Shown piece by piece: positions 1 to 8,156 of a stretch of 35,510 nt of DNA (position 1 is its first letter; every line of letters begins with the position of its first letter). The notes beneath the pieces are model-generated. The model saw only the letters and a program-made list of their open reading frames with translations. It had not been told where the DNA came from and did not search any database. The DNA is from a bacterium (GTDB lineage Bacteria > Bacillota > Clostridia > Christensenellales > Aristaeellaceae): positions 1-35,510 of the forward strand of contig JAQXJZ010000118.1 in assembly GCA_029009515.1 (NCBI GenBank), written 5' to 3'. The translations under genes were made by a program, and so were the position numbers.

Positions 1-957
1 GGTCTGTTCCTGGGCTACTACCGCAATCAGGAGCAGACGGACGCTGTGTTCCACGACGGCCTGTACCATACCGGCGATATGGCGTGGCGCGACGTGGACG
101 GCTACTTCAACTTCATCGGCCGTAGTGATGACGTCATCAAGTCCAGCGGCTACCGCATCGGCCCGTTCGAGGTGGAAAGCGCGCTGATGACCCACCCCGC
201 CGTGCTGGAATGCGCCGTGACCGCCGTGCCCCATCCCGACCGCGGCCAGGTGGTAAAGGCCACCGTGGTGCTGGCCAAAAACCGCGGCTACGAGCCCAGC
301 GACGCGCTCAAGAAAGAGCTGCAGAACCATGTCAAGAAGGTCACTGCGCCCTACAAGTATCCGCGTATTCTGGAGTTTGTGGACGAGCTGCCCAAGACCG
401 TCTCCGGCAAGATCCAGCGCAAGCTGATCCGCACCGAGGACGCCGATACCGGCGCCGATCACCTGCAGATGCGTCTGGCCACGGTGGACGACGCCGCCAT
501 CGTGCTGGAGTGCCTCAACCGCGTGGGCGGCGAGAGCGACAACCTGATGTTTGGCGAAAATGGCTTTGAGCACCTCACCATCGAGGACGAGCGCGCCTAC
601 ATCGAAAGCATGCAGGGCCGAAGCGCTTTGCTGCTGGGCTTCATCGGCAGCGAGCTGGCCGCCATCGCATCGCTGGAGGGCAAGACCCGCGAACGCGCCG
701 CGCACCGCAGCAATCTGGCCATCACCGTGCGTCAGAAGTTCTGGCACCGCGGCGTTGGCACGCAGATGATGAACAAGCTCATCGAGCATGCGAAGGGCGT
801 GGGCATCTCCGTCATCGAAACGCATGTGCGCTCCGATAATACCAGCGCCCTGTCCCTGTACGAAAAGCTGGGCTTTGAGCGCATCGGCACCTACAAGCGC
901 TTCTTCCGCATCGGCGATACGGATTACGACGCTGATCTGCTCAACCTGTATCTGTGA
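1..957 (+). CDS. Acyl-CoA synthetase (AMP-forming) C-terminal part fused to a GNAT acetyltransferase domain; 5' end outside window
   Basis: The reading frame is open from base 1, so the gene begins before the window. The first ~140 residues are the end of an AMP-binding (ANL superfamily) acyl-CoA synthetase: the YHTGD motif, the hinge region [20 protein letters not shown], and the C-terminal [11 protein letters not shown] motif whose SGK lysine is the adenylation lysine in this family. The enzyme would activate a carboxylic acid to acyl-AMP and then acyl-CoA; the motif spacing resembles acetyl- or medium-chain synthetases. Instead of stopping there, the frame continues without a break into ~170 residues of a GNAT domain, with the acetyl-CoA loop HRGVGT and the late motif [14 protein letters not shown]. 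It is followed at once by a terminator. The substrate of either half is not visible; the fusion itself is clear. Confidence 0.88.
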   Translation, partial: GLFLGYYRNQEQTDAVFHDGLYHTGDMAWRDVDGYFNFIGRSDDVIKSSGYRIGPFEVESALMTHPAVLECAVTAVPHPDRGQVVKATVVLAKNRGYEPSDALKKELQNHVKKVTAPYKYPRILEFVDELPKTVSGKIQRKLIRTEDADTGADHLQMRLATVDDAAIVLECLNRVGGESDNLMFGENGFEHLTIEDERAYIESMQGRSALLLGFIGSELAAIASLEGKTRERAAHRSNLAITVRQKFWHRGVGTQMMNKLIEHAKGVGISVIETHVRSDNTSALSLYEKLGFERIGTYKRFFRIGDTDYDADLLNLYL

Positions 958-965
958 TTTTTGCC

Positions 966-994
966 AAAACCGCCGCTGCGCAAGCGGCGGTTTT
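966..994 (+). terminator. Intrinsic terminator of the acyl-CoA synthetase/GNAT gene
   Basis: A perfect 12-bp stem, AAAACCGCCGCT paired with AGCGGCGGTTTT, with a 5-base loop begins 8 bases after the stop codon. The 3' arm ends in four T. Confidence 0.8.
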
Positions 995-999
995 CCGAT

Positions 1000-1028
1000 T
1001 TGTTCCTGTGCCTGCTTTGTGATATAAT
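1000..1028 (+). promoter_or_regulatory. SigA-type promoter for the cation efflux gene
   Basis: TTGTTC (1000-1005), a 17-base spacer and a perfect TATAAT (1023-1028). The TG at 1020-1021 makes it an extended -10 promoter, which offsets the weak -35. It lies between the preceding terminator and the ribosome-binding site at 1063. Confidence 0.7.
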
Positions 1029-1078
1029 GATCAAATGCTGTGCATATCATTTTTTCCAGTATAAGGAGGCGGTTTGAC

Positions 1079-2242
1079 TTGACCGCATGGCTGATCCGGA
1101 GATTTGTCCGGAATAACGAAAACGTTGAGGATTCAAACGTCCGCACGGCCTATGGCACGCTGGGCTCGGTGGTGGGCGTGCTGGTGAACCTGCTTCTGGC
1201 GGGCGCCAAGTGCCTGATGGGCTTTTTGAGCGGCTCCCTCGCCATGATGGCGGATGCAGCCAACAACCTGTCCGATGCTGCCGGCAGCGTGGTGGCGCTG
1301 ATCACCGTGCGCCTGGCGCACAAGCCCGTGGATGCGGAGCATCCCTTCGGCCATGGCCGCATGGAGTATCTGGGCTCGCTGGCCGTGGGCGCGCTGATTG
1401 TGTGCATGGGCGTTACCCTTTTGCGCGATGGCATTTCCGCCATCCTTCATCCCACTGCGCCGCAGGTGAACTGGGTGGTGATGGCGGTGCTGGCCATTTC
1501 CATTCTGGGCAAGCTGTGGCTGTACGGTTTCTATCGCAAGCTGGGTTCCCGCACGCAGAATGGCACGCTGCTGGCTGCCGCCAAGGACAGCCTGGGCGAT
1601 GTGCTGGCCACCTCTGCCGTGCTTGTAAGCATGCTGTGCTGCCTGTTCTTCGGCTGGAAGATTGACGGCTGGATTGGCCTGCTGGTTTCGGTCATCGTGC
1701 TCAAGGCTGGCTGGGAAGTGTGCCGTGATACGCTGGACAGCCTGCTGGGCGGACGGCCTGATCCCGAAAAGATTCAGGAGCTACGCGAATTGCTTCTCTC
1801 CCGCGAAGGCATCATGGGCATTCACGATCTGGTGCTGCACGATTACGGCCCCGGACGCTGCTTTGCCTCCGTGCATGCGGAGGTGGATGCGGACGGCGAC
1901 ATTCTGGAAATTCATGAGCTCATTGACGATGCGGAGCGCGAGATTGGCGAAAAGATGAAGATGCCCATCTGCATCCACATGGACCCCATCGTCACGTCTG
2001 ACGAAAACGTGCAGCGCGTGCGCCAGCAGATCAGCGATTTCGTCTGCCGCATCGATCCTGCGCTGTCCATCCACGATTTCCGCATGGTGCCCGGCGACGG
2101 TCACACCAACCTGATCTTCGACTGCGTGCTGCCCGCCGGCTATACCGGCCGCGACACGCTGATGAGCGCGCTCAACGCCTTTGCCCTCTCGCTGGATGAG
2201 CGCTACCGCCTGGTGGTGCAGTTTGACACCGACTATACCTGA
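1079..2242 (+). CDS. Cation diffusion facilitator (CDF) family divalent metal transporter
   Basis: A CDF protein of 387 residues, which exports divalent metal from the cytoplasm in exchange for protons. Start TTG at 1079 is chosen because AAGGAGG (1063-1069) lies 9 bases upstream; the GTG at 1040 lies before that ribosome-binding site. The transmembrane part covers about residues 25-210, with the family signature DAEHPFGHGRMEY after helix 2, and a soluble C-terminal dimerisation domain follows (about 225-385, with a second degenerate ferredoxin-like region after ~290). The intramembrane metal site reads N62/D66 in helix 2 and D170/D174 in helix 5, rather than the HxxxD pairs of zinc exporters. 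This points away from a plain zinc exporter, perhaps to manganese or iron, but the metal cannot be fixed from sequence. Own promoter upstream, terminator downstream. Confidence 0.9.
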   Translation: MTAWLIRRFVRNNENVEDSNVRTAYGTLGSVVGVLVNLLLAGAKCLMGFLSGSLAMMADAANNLSDAAGSVVALITVRLAHKPVDAEHPFGHGRMEYLGSLAVGALIVCMGVTLLRDGISAILHPTAPQVNWVVMAVLAISILGKLWLYGFYRKLGSRTQNGTLLAAAKDSLGDVLATSAVLVSMLCCLFFGWKIDGWIGLLVSVIVLKAGWEVCRDTLDSLLGGRPDPEKIQELRELLLSREGIMGIHDLVLHDYGPGRCFASVHAEVDADGDILEIHELIDDAEREIGEKMKMPICIHMDPIVTSDENVQRVRQQISDFVCRIDPALSIHDFRMVPGDGHTNLIFDCVLPAGYTGRDTLMSALNAFALSLDERYRLVVQFDTDYT

Positions 2243-2263
2243 TGCTGCCACCGGCAAGAAAAC

Positions 2264-2315
2264 AACCCCTTTCCTGCGTTTTGTGGATGAAATCATCCTC
2301 AGGGAAGGGGTTTTT
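2264..2315 (+). terminator. Terminator-like hairpin after the CDF gene, overlapping the leader of the next gene
   Basis: AACCCCTTTCCTG (2264-2276) pairs with CAGGGAAGGGGTT (2300-2312) with one G-T pair. Inside it is a second perfect stem GGATGA/TCATCC (2285-2298). Five T follow (2311-2315). The 3' arm also carries the only purine-rich ribosome-binding stretch (2301-2310) for the ATG at 2319, so the hairpin may both end the CDF transcript and mask translation of any read-through. Confidence 0.65.
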
Positions 2316-2318
2316 GCT

Positions 2319-3179
2319 ATGAAGTTTCACGTAAGAAAAGCGTTTGCAGCGCTGCTGGCTGCCGTGCTGCTTTGCGCTTACCTTTCTCCGGCACAGGCGG
2401 AGCAAACCGCGCTGAACATCCTTATCATCGGGGTGGATTCCAGCCCGGAAGGCAAGCGCGGGCGCAGCGACGCCATGATGCTTGCGCAGGTGGATGCCGA
2501 AAGCGGCAGCGTTCGCATTGCGTCCTTTTTGCGGGATCTGTACGTCAGCATTCCCGGCGCAGGCAGCACAAGGCTCAATGCTGCGTACTATTACGGCGGT
2601 GAAAAACTGCTGAAGGAAACGCTCGAAAAGCATTTTGACCTGCGCATTGACCGCACGGTGACGGTGCGCTTTTCCACGCTGATTGACGTGATCGACCAGC
2701 TGGGCGGCGTGGAGATGGAAATCAGCCCGAAGGAGCTGAGCCATTTCAACGATATTGTGATGGATTACAACCGCTCCTACAGTCTCAGCGGCGGCACGGT
2801 AAAGGAGGCCGGAACGCATCTGCTCAACGGCAAGCAGGCGCTGTGCTACAGCCGCATCCGCAAGATTGACAGTGATTTCCAGCGTGTCTCACGGCAGCAG
2901 CGCATGATTGCCGCCATGCTGGACCGCATCTCGGCCCTGCCCAAATGGGATCTGCTCGGGCTGGCGCTGAAAACCATCAGCAAGCTCGATACCGACCTGT
3001 CCCTTCGCGACGTCATGGGGCTGATGCCCATGGCTGCCAGGCTGAAAACCCTCGATTTCCAGACCGTCACCGTTCCCTTTGAAGGCGCTTTTACCGAAGA
3101 AACCGTGAATGGCATGATGGTGCTCAAGCCGGATCTGCCCACCTGCAAACGCAGGCTGAAAACCTTCTTCAGCCCATAA
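2319..3179 (+). CDS. LytR-CpsA-Psr (LCP) family cell-envelope protein
   Basis: A 286-residue exported protein with one LCP domain. Family members transfer undecaprenyl-linked glycopolymers (teichoic acid, capsule) onto peptidoglycan, or remodel the envelope. Start ATG at 2319 is chosen because it opens a clear signal peptide (KFHVRK, then a hydrophobic stretch, then AQA before E28); longer in-frame starts add only low-complexity sequence. The LCP domain begins at residue 32 (NILIIGVDS) and shows the expected acidic and basic residues: RSD around D51, FLRD at R72/D73, and YSRIRKIDSDFQRVSRQQR near residues 188-206. Unlike classical LCP proteins it has a cleavable-looking signal rather than a retained anchor. 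It is short for the family and has no extra C-terminal domain. A terminator follows directly. Confidence 0.88.
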   Translation: MKFHVRKAFAALLAAVLLCAYLSPAQAEQTALNILIIGVDSSPEGKRGRSDAMMLAQVDAESGSVRIASFLRDLYVSIPGAGSTRLNAAYYYGGEKLLKETLEKHFDLRIDRTVTVRFSTLIDVIDQLGGVEMEISPKELSHFNDIVMDYNRSYSLSGGTVKEAGTHLLNGKQALCYSRIRKIDSDFQRVSRQQRMIAAMLDRISALPKWDLLGLALKTISKLDTDLSLRDVMGLMPMAARLKTLDFQTVTVPFEGAFTEETVNGMMVLKPDLPTCKRRLKTFFSP

Positions 3180-3182
3180 AAG

Positions 3183-3214
3183 AAAGAGCATTCCCCGAAG
3201 GGAATGCTCTTTTT
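3183..3214. terminator. Bidirectional intrinsic terminator between convergent genes
   Basis: Perfect 13-bp stem AAAGAGCATTCCC/GGGAATGCTCTTT with a CGAA tetraloop. T-rich sequence follows on both strands, so it can serve the LCP gene (+) and the peptide-binding protein gene (-), whose stop codons face each other. Confidence 0.88.
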
Positions 3215-3236
3215 CGTACTCAGAACAAATGTCTGA

Positions 3237-4997
3237 TTACTTGATGGAAGCGTAGTTCCAAACCACGTCACCGGTGGGCAGAACGAAGAGGTTCTCAACG
3301 TTGGGCTTCACCATGTAGGGGTTGACGTAGTAGTGCAGAGGAGCGACAGCGCCGGTGGCCATCAGGACCTGCTCGGCATGAGCGCACAGCTCGGCACGCT
3401 TGGCGGGATCGGTCTCAGACTTGATCTGATCCACGACGGCGTCGTAGGCCTCAGCCCAGGTCTGATTGCCTTCCAGGCCCCAGTAAGCGCCCAGACCAGC
3501 ATCCTTGGTGGTCTCGGTGTAACGGGTGTAGGTGCCCAGATCCTGGCCCAGACGGGGATAGTTGTTGCCGGAAGCGCTGATGAAGATCTCCAGGAAGTTC
3601 ACGCAGTCGTTGAAGTCAGCAACCCAACCCATACGGGAAGCCTCAGCATCGCCTTCGCCCAGCTTGATCTGCAGGGTGGCCCAAGCTTCGGTGTTGATGA
3701 TGGCGGTGATGCCAACGCTGTTCCAGCACTCCTGCACATACTGCACGATAGCGCTGTTGGTGGCGTTCTGGTTGAAGGAGAACTCGAAGGCGGGCACGTC
3801 GGTGAACATGATGTTGCCTTCTTCGATGGAGCCGGTGTAGCTATAGCCAACTTCCTGCAGCATCTTGATGGCTTCGACCATATCATCGGTGTACACTTCA
3901 GACTGGTTGTAAGAAGCGGTGCCAGCGTACCAGGTGTTGTAGCCCTCGGCAGCGCGCACGTCGGCGTTCAGGCCGTCGGCCAGCTTCACGGGGTAGAAAC
4001 CGGTGGCGGGGATTTCGCCGCCCATGGTCACGTAGTCAACCTCATCCTGACGGTTGATCATCATGCCCAGAGCCTGACGAACCTTGGACTGCTCCTGCAC
4101 GGTCAGGGTCTTGCCTTCGGGAGACAGATCCTTGTGGACGTTGAACAGGATGTAGTAGGTGCCCAGCTGTTCGCCCATCACGAGCTCGCCGGGATAGGTG
4201 GCGTTCAGACGATCGAACTCAGCGGGGTCCATGCTTTCGATGAAGGACACTTCGCCGGCTTCGTAAGCGGCCAGGATAGCGATGGAGTCTTCGGCCAGGT
4301 AAGCGTTCACGCCGCCCAGCTTGACGTTCTCGGCATTCCAGTAGTACTCGTTCTTTACGAAGGAGGCTACGTCGTCAACCTTGAACTCAACCATCTTGAA
4401 GGGGCCCATGCCAACGTACTTGGCAGGATCGGTGGCCCAAGCGCCTTCGCTGTCGGTCAGTTCGACCTTCACAGGGTAGAAGGGCGGGAAGCCAGCCAGC
4501 TCCAGGAAGTAAGCGCAGGGGTTAACCAGGGTCACAACCAGAGTGCGGGCAGCGTCGTCAGCAACCACGTTCAGGGTGCCGTCTTCGTTGCGGGCAATGT
4601 AGTCGTACAGGAAGCCGTAGTCAGCGCCCAGAGCGGGATCAGCGGTACGGTTCCAGGACTTCACGATGTCGCTGGCGAAGAAGTCAGAGCCGTCGCTCCA
4701 CTTCAGGTTCTCGCGCAGGGTGAAGGTGTAAACCAGGCCATCTTCGGAGATGGTGTAGGTTTCGGCCAGTTCGGGAGCGGCAACGGGAGCGCCGTCAACG
4801 ATCTGGGTGCCCATCAGGCCGGCATGAGCCAGGCGGATGGTGTTGGAGCCGGTAGAAGCGGAGTTCAGGCCGGGATCCAGGGTCTCGGGGGTGCCGCCGC
4901 CAAGCATCATGTTGACGATTTCGCCTTCAGCGGTAGCCACGGAGGCCACGGAGAAGAGCATCATCAGAGCCAGGACGAGAGCAAGTACCTTTTTCAT
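3237..4997 (-). CDS. Oligopeptide/dipeptide ABC transporter substrate-binding protein (SBP family 5)
   Basis: A 586-residue extracytoplasmic peptide-binding protein, last gene of the peptide importer operon. It starts with a signal peptide (KK, hydrophobic core, ATA then E24) and carries family 5 features: the early TLDPGLN segment, VYTFTLRENLKWSDG near residue 95 (the SBP_bac_5 signature KW.DG), and the late AELCAHAEQVLMATGAVAPLHYY. AGGAGG lies 8 bases before the ATG. The signal has no cysteine near the cleavage site, so the protein does not look like a lipoprotein, which is unusual for a binding protein of a Gram-positive cell. A 75-base gap separates it from the ATPase gene before it. Codon use is strongly biased, suggesting high expression. 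The exact peptide ligands are not visible. Confidence 0.93.
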   Translation of the reverse strand: MKKVLALVLALMMLFSVASVATAEGEIVNMMLGGGTPETLDPGLNSASTGSNTIRLAHAGLMGTQIVDGAPVAAPELAETYTISEDGLVYTFTLRENLKWSDGSDFFASDIVKSWNRTADPALGADYGFLYDYIARNEDGTLNVVADDAARTLVVTLVNPCAYFLELAGFPPFYPVKVELTDSEGAWATDPAKYVGMGPFKMVEFKVDDVASFVKNEYYWNAENVKLGGVNAYLAEDSIAILAAYEAGEVSFIESMDPAEFDRLNATYPGELVMGEQLGTYYILFNVHKDLSPEGKTLTVQEQSKVRQALGMMINRQDEVDYVTMGGEIPATGFYPVKLADGLNADVRAAEGYNTWYAGTASYNQSEVYTDDMVEAIKMLQEVGYSYTGSIEEGNIMFTDVPAFEFSFNQNATNSAIVQYVQECWNSVGITAIINTEAWATLQIKLGEGDAEASRMGWVADFNDCVNFLEIFISASGNNYPRLGQDLGTYTRYTETTKDAGLGAYWGLEGNQTWAEAYDAVVDQIKSETDPAKRAELCAHAEQVLMATGAVAPLHYYVNPYMVKPNVENLFVLPTGDVVWNYASIK

Positions 4998-5072
4998 GTT
5001 CTTTTCCTCCTATATTGTTTTTATTGCAACGCCTTTGAGTATGGTATGAGGCGAAACAATCGCTTTTTGCCC

Positions 5073-6038
5073 TTACACGTTGTGGCAGGCCACAAAATGG
5101 CCGGGGCCCACTTCGCGCATTTTGGGGCATTCCTGCGCGCACTTTTCAGTGGCAAAGCGGCAGCGCGTGCGGAAGGAGCAGCCGCTGGGCAGGTTCATGG
5201 GGCTGGGCACGTCGCCCTGCAGCACGATGCGGTGGGATTCGCGGGCGCGCTGCGGATCGGGCATGGGAACGGCCGACAGCAGGCTCACCGTGTAGGGATG
5301 CAGGGGGTGGTGATGCAGCTCGTTGGATTCCGCCAGCTCCACCATCTTGCCCAGGTACATCACGGCGATGCGGTTGGAAATGTGCTTGACCACGCTCAGG
5401 TCATGGGCGATGAACAGGTAGCTCAGGCCCATCTGCTCCTGCAGGTCCTCCAGCATGTTGATGACCTGCGCCTGAATGGACACGTCCAGCGCGGAAACCG
5501 GCTCGTCGCAGACGATGAATTCCGGGTTGGAGGCCAGGGCGCGGGCGATGCCGATGCGCTGGCGCTGACCGCCGGAGAACTCGTGCGCGTAGCGGGTGGA
5601 CTGCTCGCCGGAGATACCTACGATGCGCAGCAGCTCCTGCACGCGCTCGTGACGCTCCTGACGGTTCTTGCACAGCTTGTGGATATCAATGGGCTCCGCC
5701 ACGATATCGCCAACCGTCATGCGGGGGTTGAGGGAAGAATACGGGTCCTGAAACACCATCTGCGCACGGCGGCGGAACTCGGACATGCTGTCCTTGCTCA
5801 CCTGCTTGCCGTCAAACCACACTTCGCCGGAAGTGGGCTTGTACAGGTGCAGCAGGCTGCGTCCAACGGTGGTCTTGCCGCAGCCGGACTCGCCCACCAG
5901 ACCCAGCGTTTCTCCCTTCTGAATGGTAAAGCTGACGTCGTCAACGGCCTTCAGGGGCGTGGTCTTGAGGAAACCGGTGGTGACAGGGAAATACTGCTTG
6001 AGGTTTTTGACCTCAACAAGAGGTTTGTTCTCGCTCAT
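5073..6038 (-). CDS. dppF: Peptide ABC transporter ATP-binding protein, OppF/DppF type
   Basis: A 321-residue ATPase that powers the peptide importer from the cytoplasmic face. Visible motifs: Walker [10 protein letters not shown] (about residue 50), Q-loop [11 protein letters not shown], signature [15 protein letters not shown], Walker [13 protein letters not shown] and the switch histidine in FIAHDLSVV. The C-terminal oligopeptide-type extension is present with its cysteine cluster, [17 protein letters not shown]. The start overlaps the stop of the partner ATPase gene (ATGA at 6035-6038), so the two are translationally coupled. Whether the importer prefers di- or oligopeptides cannot be decided, so the symbol is by similarity. 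Confidence 0.93.
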   Translation of the reverse strand: MSENKPLVEVKNLKQYFPVTTGFLKTTPLKAVDDVSFTIQKGETLGLVGESGCGKTTVGRSLLHLYKPTSGEVWFDGKQVSKDSMSEFRRRAQMVFQDPYSSLNPRMTVGDIVAEPIDIHKLCKNRQERHERVQELLRIVGISGEQSTRYAHEFSGGQRQRIGIARALASNPEFIVCDEPVSALDVSIQAQVINMLEDLQEQMGLSYLFIAHDLSVVKHISNRIAVMYLGKMVELAESNELHHHPLHPYTVSLLSAVPMPDPQRARESHRIVLQGDVPSPMNLPSGCSFRTRCRFATEKCAQECPKMREVGPGHFVACHNV

Positions 6039-7081
6039 GCCTGCGCACCTCCGTCCAGATCAATGATTTTGATGCTGCCATCCTCGTTGTACTGGATGAC
6101 ATCCTGCTCCATGCCGTCCTTGAAGTTCATCCAGCAGGCCGCCAGATGATCCGTGCCCACCCACACTTCGGGGGCGCGGCCTTCCAGGCACATCTTCATG
6201 GCGCGCTCGCAGCGGGGCGCAAAGGGGCATCCCGGAGGCATGCGCAGCAGGTCGATGGGCGTGCCTTCGATGGGCACCAGACGCACCTTGTCGTCCAGAT
6301 CGATGTTGGGGATGGAGCGGATGAGGCCCTTGGTGTACTCGTGACGGGGACGGTAGAAGATGTTGTCCGCCGTGCCGCGCTCGCACACGCTGCCCGCGTA
6401 CATCACGATCACTTCATCGCACATGCTGGCGATGACGCCCAGGTCGTGGGTGATCATGATGATGGCCATGCCCATCTTCTTCTGCAGATCCTGCATCAGC
6501 TCCAGAATCTGCGCCTGGATGGTCACGTCCAGAGCGGTGGTGGGTTCGTCAGCAATGAGGATATCGGGCTCGCAGGCCAGCGCCATAGCGATCATCACGC
6601 GCTGACGCATGCCGCCGGAGAGCTCGTAGGGGTACTGCTTCAGGCGCTTCTCGGGCTCGTTGATGCCCACCAGCTGCAGCATTTCGATGGCACGTGCCTG
6701 CGTCTGCTCGGCGTTGCGGTCGGTATGCAGGCGGATGGTCTCGCGCAGCTGGTTGCCGATGGTGTACACCGGGTTGAGAGAAGTCATGGGGTCCTGGAAG
6801 ATGATGGAGATCTTGTTGCCGCGGATGGTGCGCATCACCTGTTCGCCGGAGCCAACCAGCTCCTGGCCGTTGAACTTGATGCTGCCGCTCACGATGCGGC
6901 CGGGATGGGTCAGGATCTGCAGGATGGAATAGGCGGTCACGCTCTTGCCGCTGCCGCTCTCACCCACGATGCCCAGCACCTTGCCGTGATCGAGGTTGAA
7001 GGAAATGCCGTTGACGGCCTTCACTTCGCCGGCAGGGGTGAAAAACGAGGTGTGCAGATCACGCACTTCAAGCATTGCCAT
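6035..7081 (-). CDS. dppD: Peptide ABC transporter ATP-binding protein, OppD/DppD type
   Basis: The second ATPase of the importer, 348 residues. Motifs: Walker [10 protein letters not shown]-loop [11 protein letters not shown], signature [15 protein letters not shown], Walker [13 protein letters not shown], switch histidine in MITHDLGV, and a C-terminal extension with [18 protein letters not shown] take ATG at 7081 because AAGGAG (7093-7098) sits 11 bases before it; the GTG at 7093 would overlap that site, and ATG at 7075 is the other option. It lies 18 bases after the DppC gene and overlaps DppF by four bases. The cysteine cluster is a family feature of this extension. Confidence 0.92.
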   Translation of the reverse strand: MAMLEVRDLHTSFFTPAGEVKAVNGISFNLDHGKVLGIVGESGSGKSVTAYSILQILTHPGRIVSGSIKFNGQELVGSGEQVMRTIRGNKISIIFQDPMTSLNPVYTIGNQLRETIRLHTDRNAEQTQARAIEMLQLVGINEPEKRLKQYPYELSGGMRQRVMIAMALACEPDILIADEPTTALDVTIQAQILELMQDLQKKMGMAIIMITHDLGVIASMCDEVIVMYAGSVCERGTADNIFYRPRHEYTKGLIRSIPNIDLDDKVRLVPIEGTPIDLLRMPPGCPFAPRCERAMKMCLEGRAPEVWVGTDHLAACWMNFKDGMEQDVIQYNEDGSIKIIDLDGGAQA

Positions 7082-7099
7082 GGTACTACACACTCCTTT

Positions 7100-8143
7100 T
7101 TAAGAACGCAGCTTGGGGTCGAAGGCGTCGCGCAGGCCGTTGCCCAGCAGGTTGAAGCTGAGCACGATCAGGAAGATGGCGCCGGCGGGGAACATGAGCA
7201 GATAGGGGTAGGAGATCAGGCCGCTGCGGGCGTCGCTGGCCAGAGAGCCCAGAGAGGGCATCGGCATGGACACGCCCATGCCAACGAAGGAGAGGAAGCT
7301 CTCGGTAAAGATGGCGCTGGGGATCTGCATGGCAGCGGTGATGATGATGACGGACACGCAGTTGGGGATCATGTGCTTGAGGATGATGTGGGAGGGCCTG
7401 GCGCCGGAAGCGCGGGCAGCCAGCACATACTCCTGCTCCTTGATGGACAGCACCTGGCCGCGCACCTGACGCGCCATGCTGACCCAGTACAAGAGGCCAA
7501 ACACGATGAAGATGGAAATCATGCCCGGTCCCAAACGGATGATCAGGTCATTTTTCGATTGACTGATCACGTCCTTGATGGCAACCGACAGCAGAATCAC
7601 AATCAGCACGTCTGGCACTGAATAGATGATGTCGACGATGCGCATCATGATTAAGTCCACTTTCCCTCCGAAGTAGCATGAAAGCCAGCCGTAGATGATG
7701 CCGATGAACACAACGATCATCGCGGAGATGAAGCCGACCATCAGGGAGATGCGGGTGCAGTAGATGACGCGGATGCAGTAGTCACGGCCCAGGTTGTCCG
7801 TGCCCATGATGTGCGGGAACACGTCCTGACCCTTGGCAATCTTGGCCATCTCCTTGCGGGAGTACTCAAACGGGGCCAGATGCTTGGAGGTCACGTCCTG
7901 CTGCGTGTAGGTGTAGGGGTAGAAGTAGGGCACGATAAAGGCAATCAGAGAGATCAGCACCAGAATGGTCAGGCAGATCATGGCCATGCGGTTGTGAGCC
8001 AGGCGGCGCATGGCGTCCTTGAAGAAGGACACGGATTCGCGCTGCGTCAGCTGCTGCGCCTTTTCCTCATCGGTGGCCGGCGCAAACTTGGCGGGATCAA
8101 TCTGAAAAGAGAGCGGATTCTTTTTCAATTCACGGTTTTCCAT
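7100..8143 (-). CDS. dppC: Peptide ABC transporter permease, DppC/OppC type
   Basis: A 347-residue inner permease with the OppC-type N-terminal domain, including a first hydrophobic segment near residues 55-75 (MICLTILVLISLIAFIVPYF) and the phrase HIMGTDNLGRDYCIRVIY typical of the C subunit. A block of membrane segments follows, with the ABC-permease coupling region EYVLAARASGARPSHIILKHMIPN. Start ATG at 8143 follows GAGG by 8 bases; the GTG at 8152 overlaps that ribosome-binding site. It forms the transmembrane channel with DppB and sits 13 bases downstream of it. Confidence 0.93.
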   Translation of the reverse strand: MENRELKKNPLSFQIDPAKFAPATDEEKAQQLTQRESVSFFKDAMRRLAHNRMAMICLTILVLISLIAFIVPYFYPYTYTQQDVTSKHLAPFEYSRKEMAKIAKGQDVFPHIMGTDNLGRDYCIRVIYCTRISLMVGFISAMIVVFIGIIYGWLSCYFGGKVDLIMMRIVDIIYSVPDVLIVILLSVAIKDVISQSKNDLIIRLGPGMISIFIVFGLLYWVSMARQVRGQVLSIKEQEYVLAARASGARPSHIILKHMIPNCVSVIIITAAMQIPSAIFTESFLSFVGMGVSMPMPSLGSLASDARSGLISYPYLLMFPAGAIFLIVLSFNLLGNGLRDAFDPKLRS

Positions 8144-8156
8144 GTTCGTCACCTCA

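Noticed and set aside
3333..6149. 938-residue open frame on the + strand opposite the peptide importer genes
   Set aside because: It is antisense to the binding protein and ATPase genes, which have unmistakable motifs, and its long opening is a by-product of GC-rich codon bias. The translation is Gly/His/Val/Gln-rich with no domain and no ribosome-binding site.
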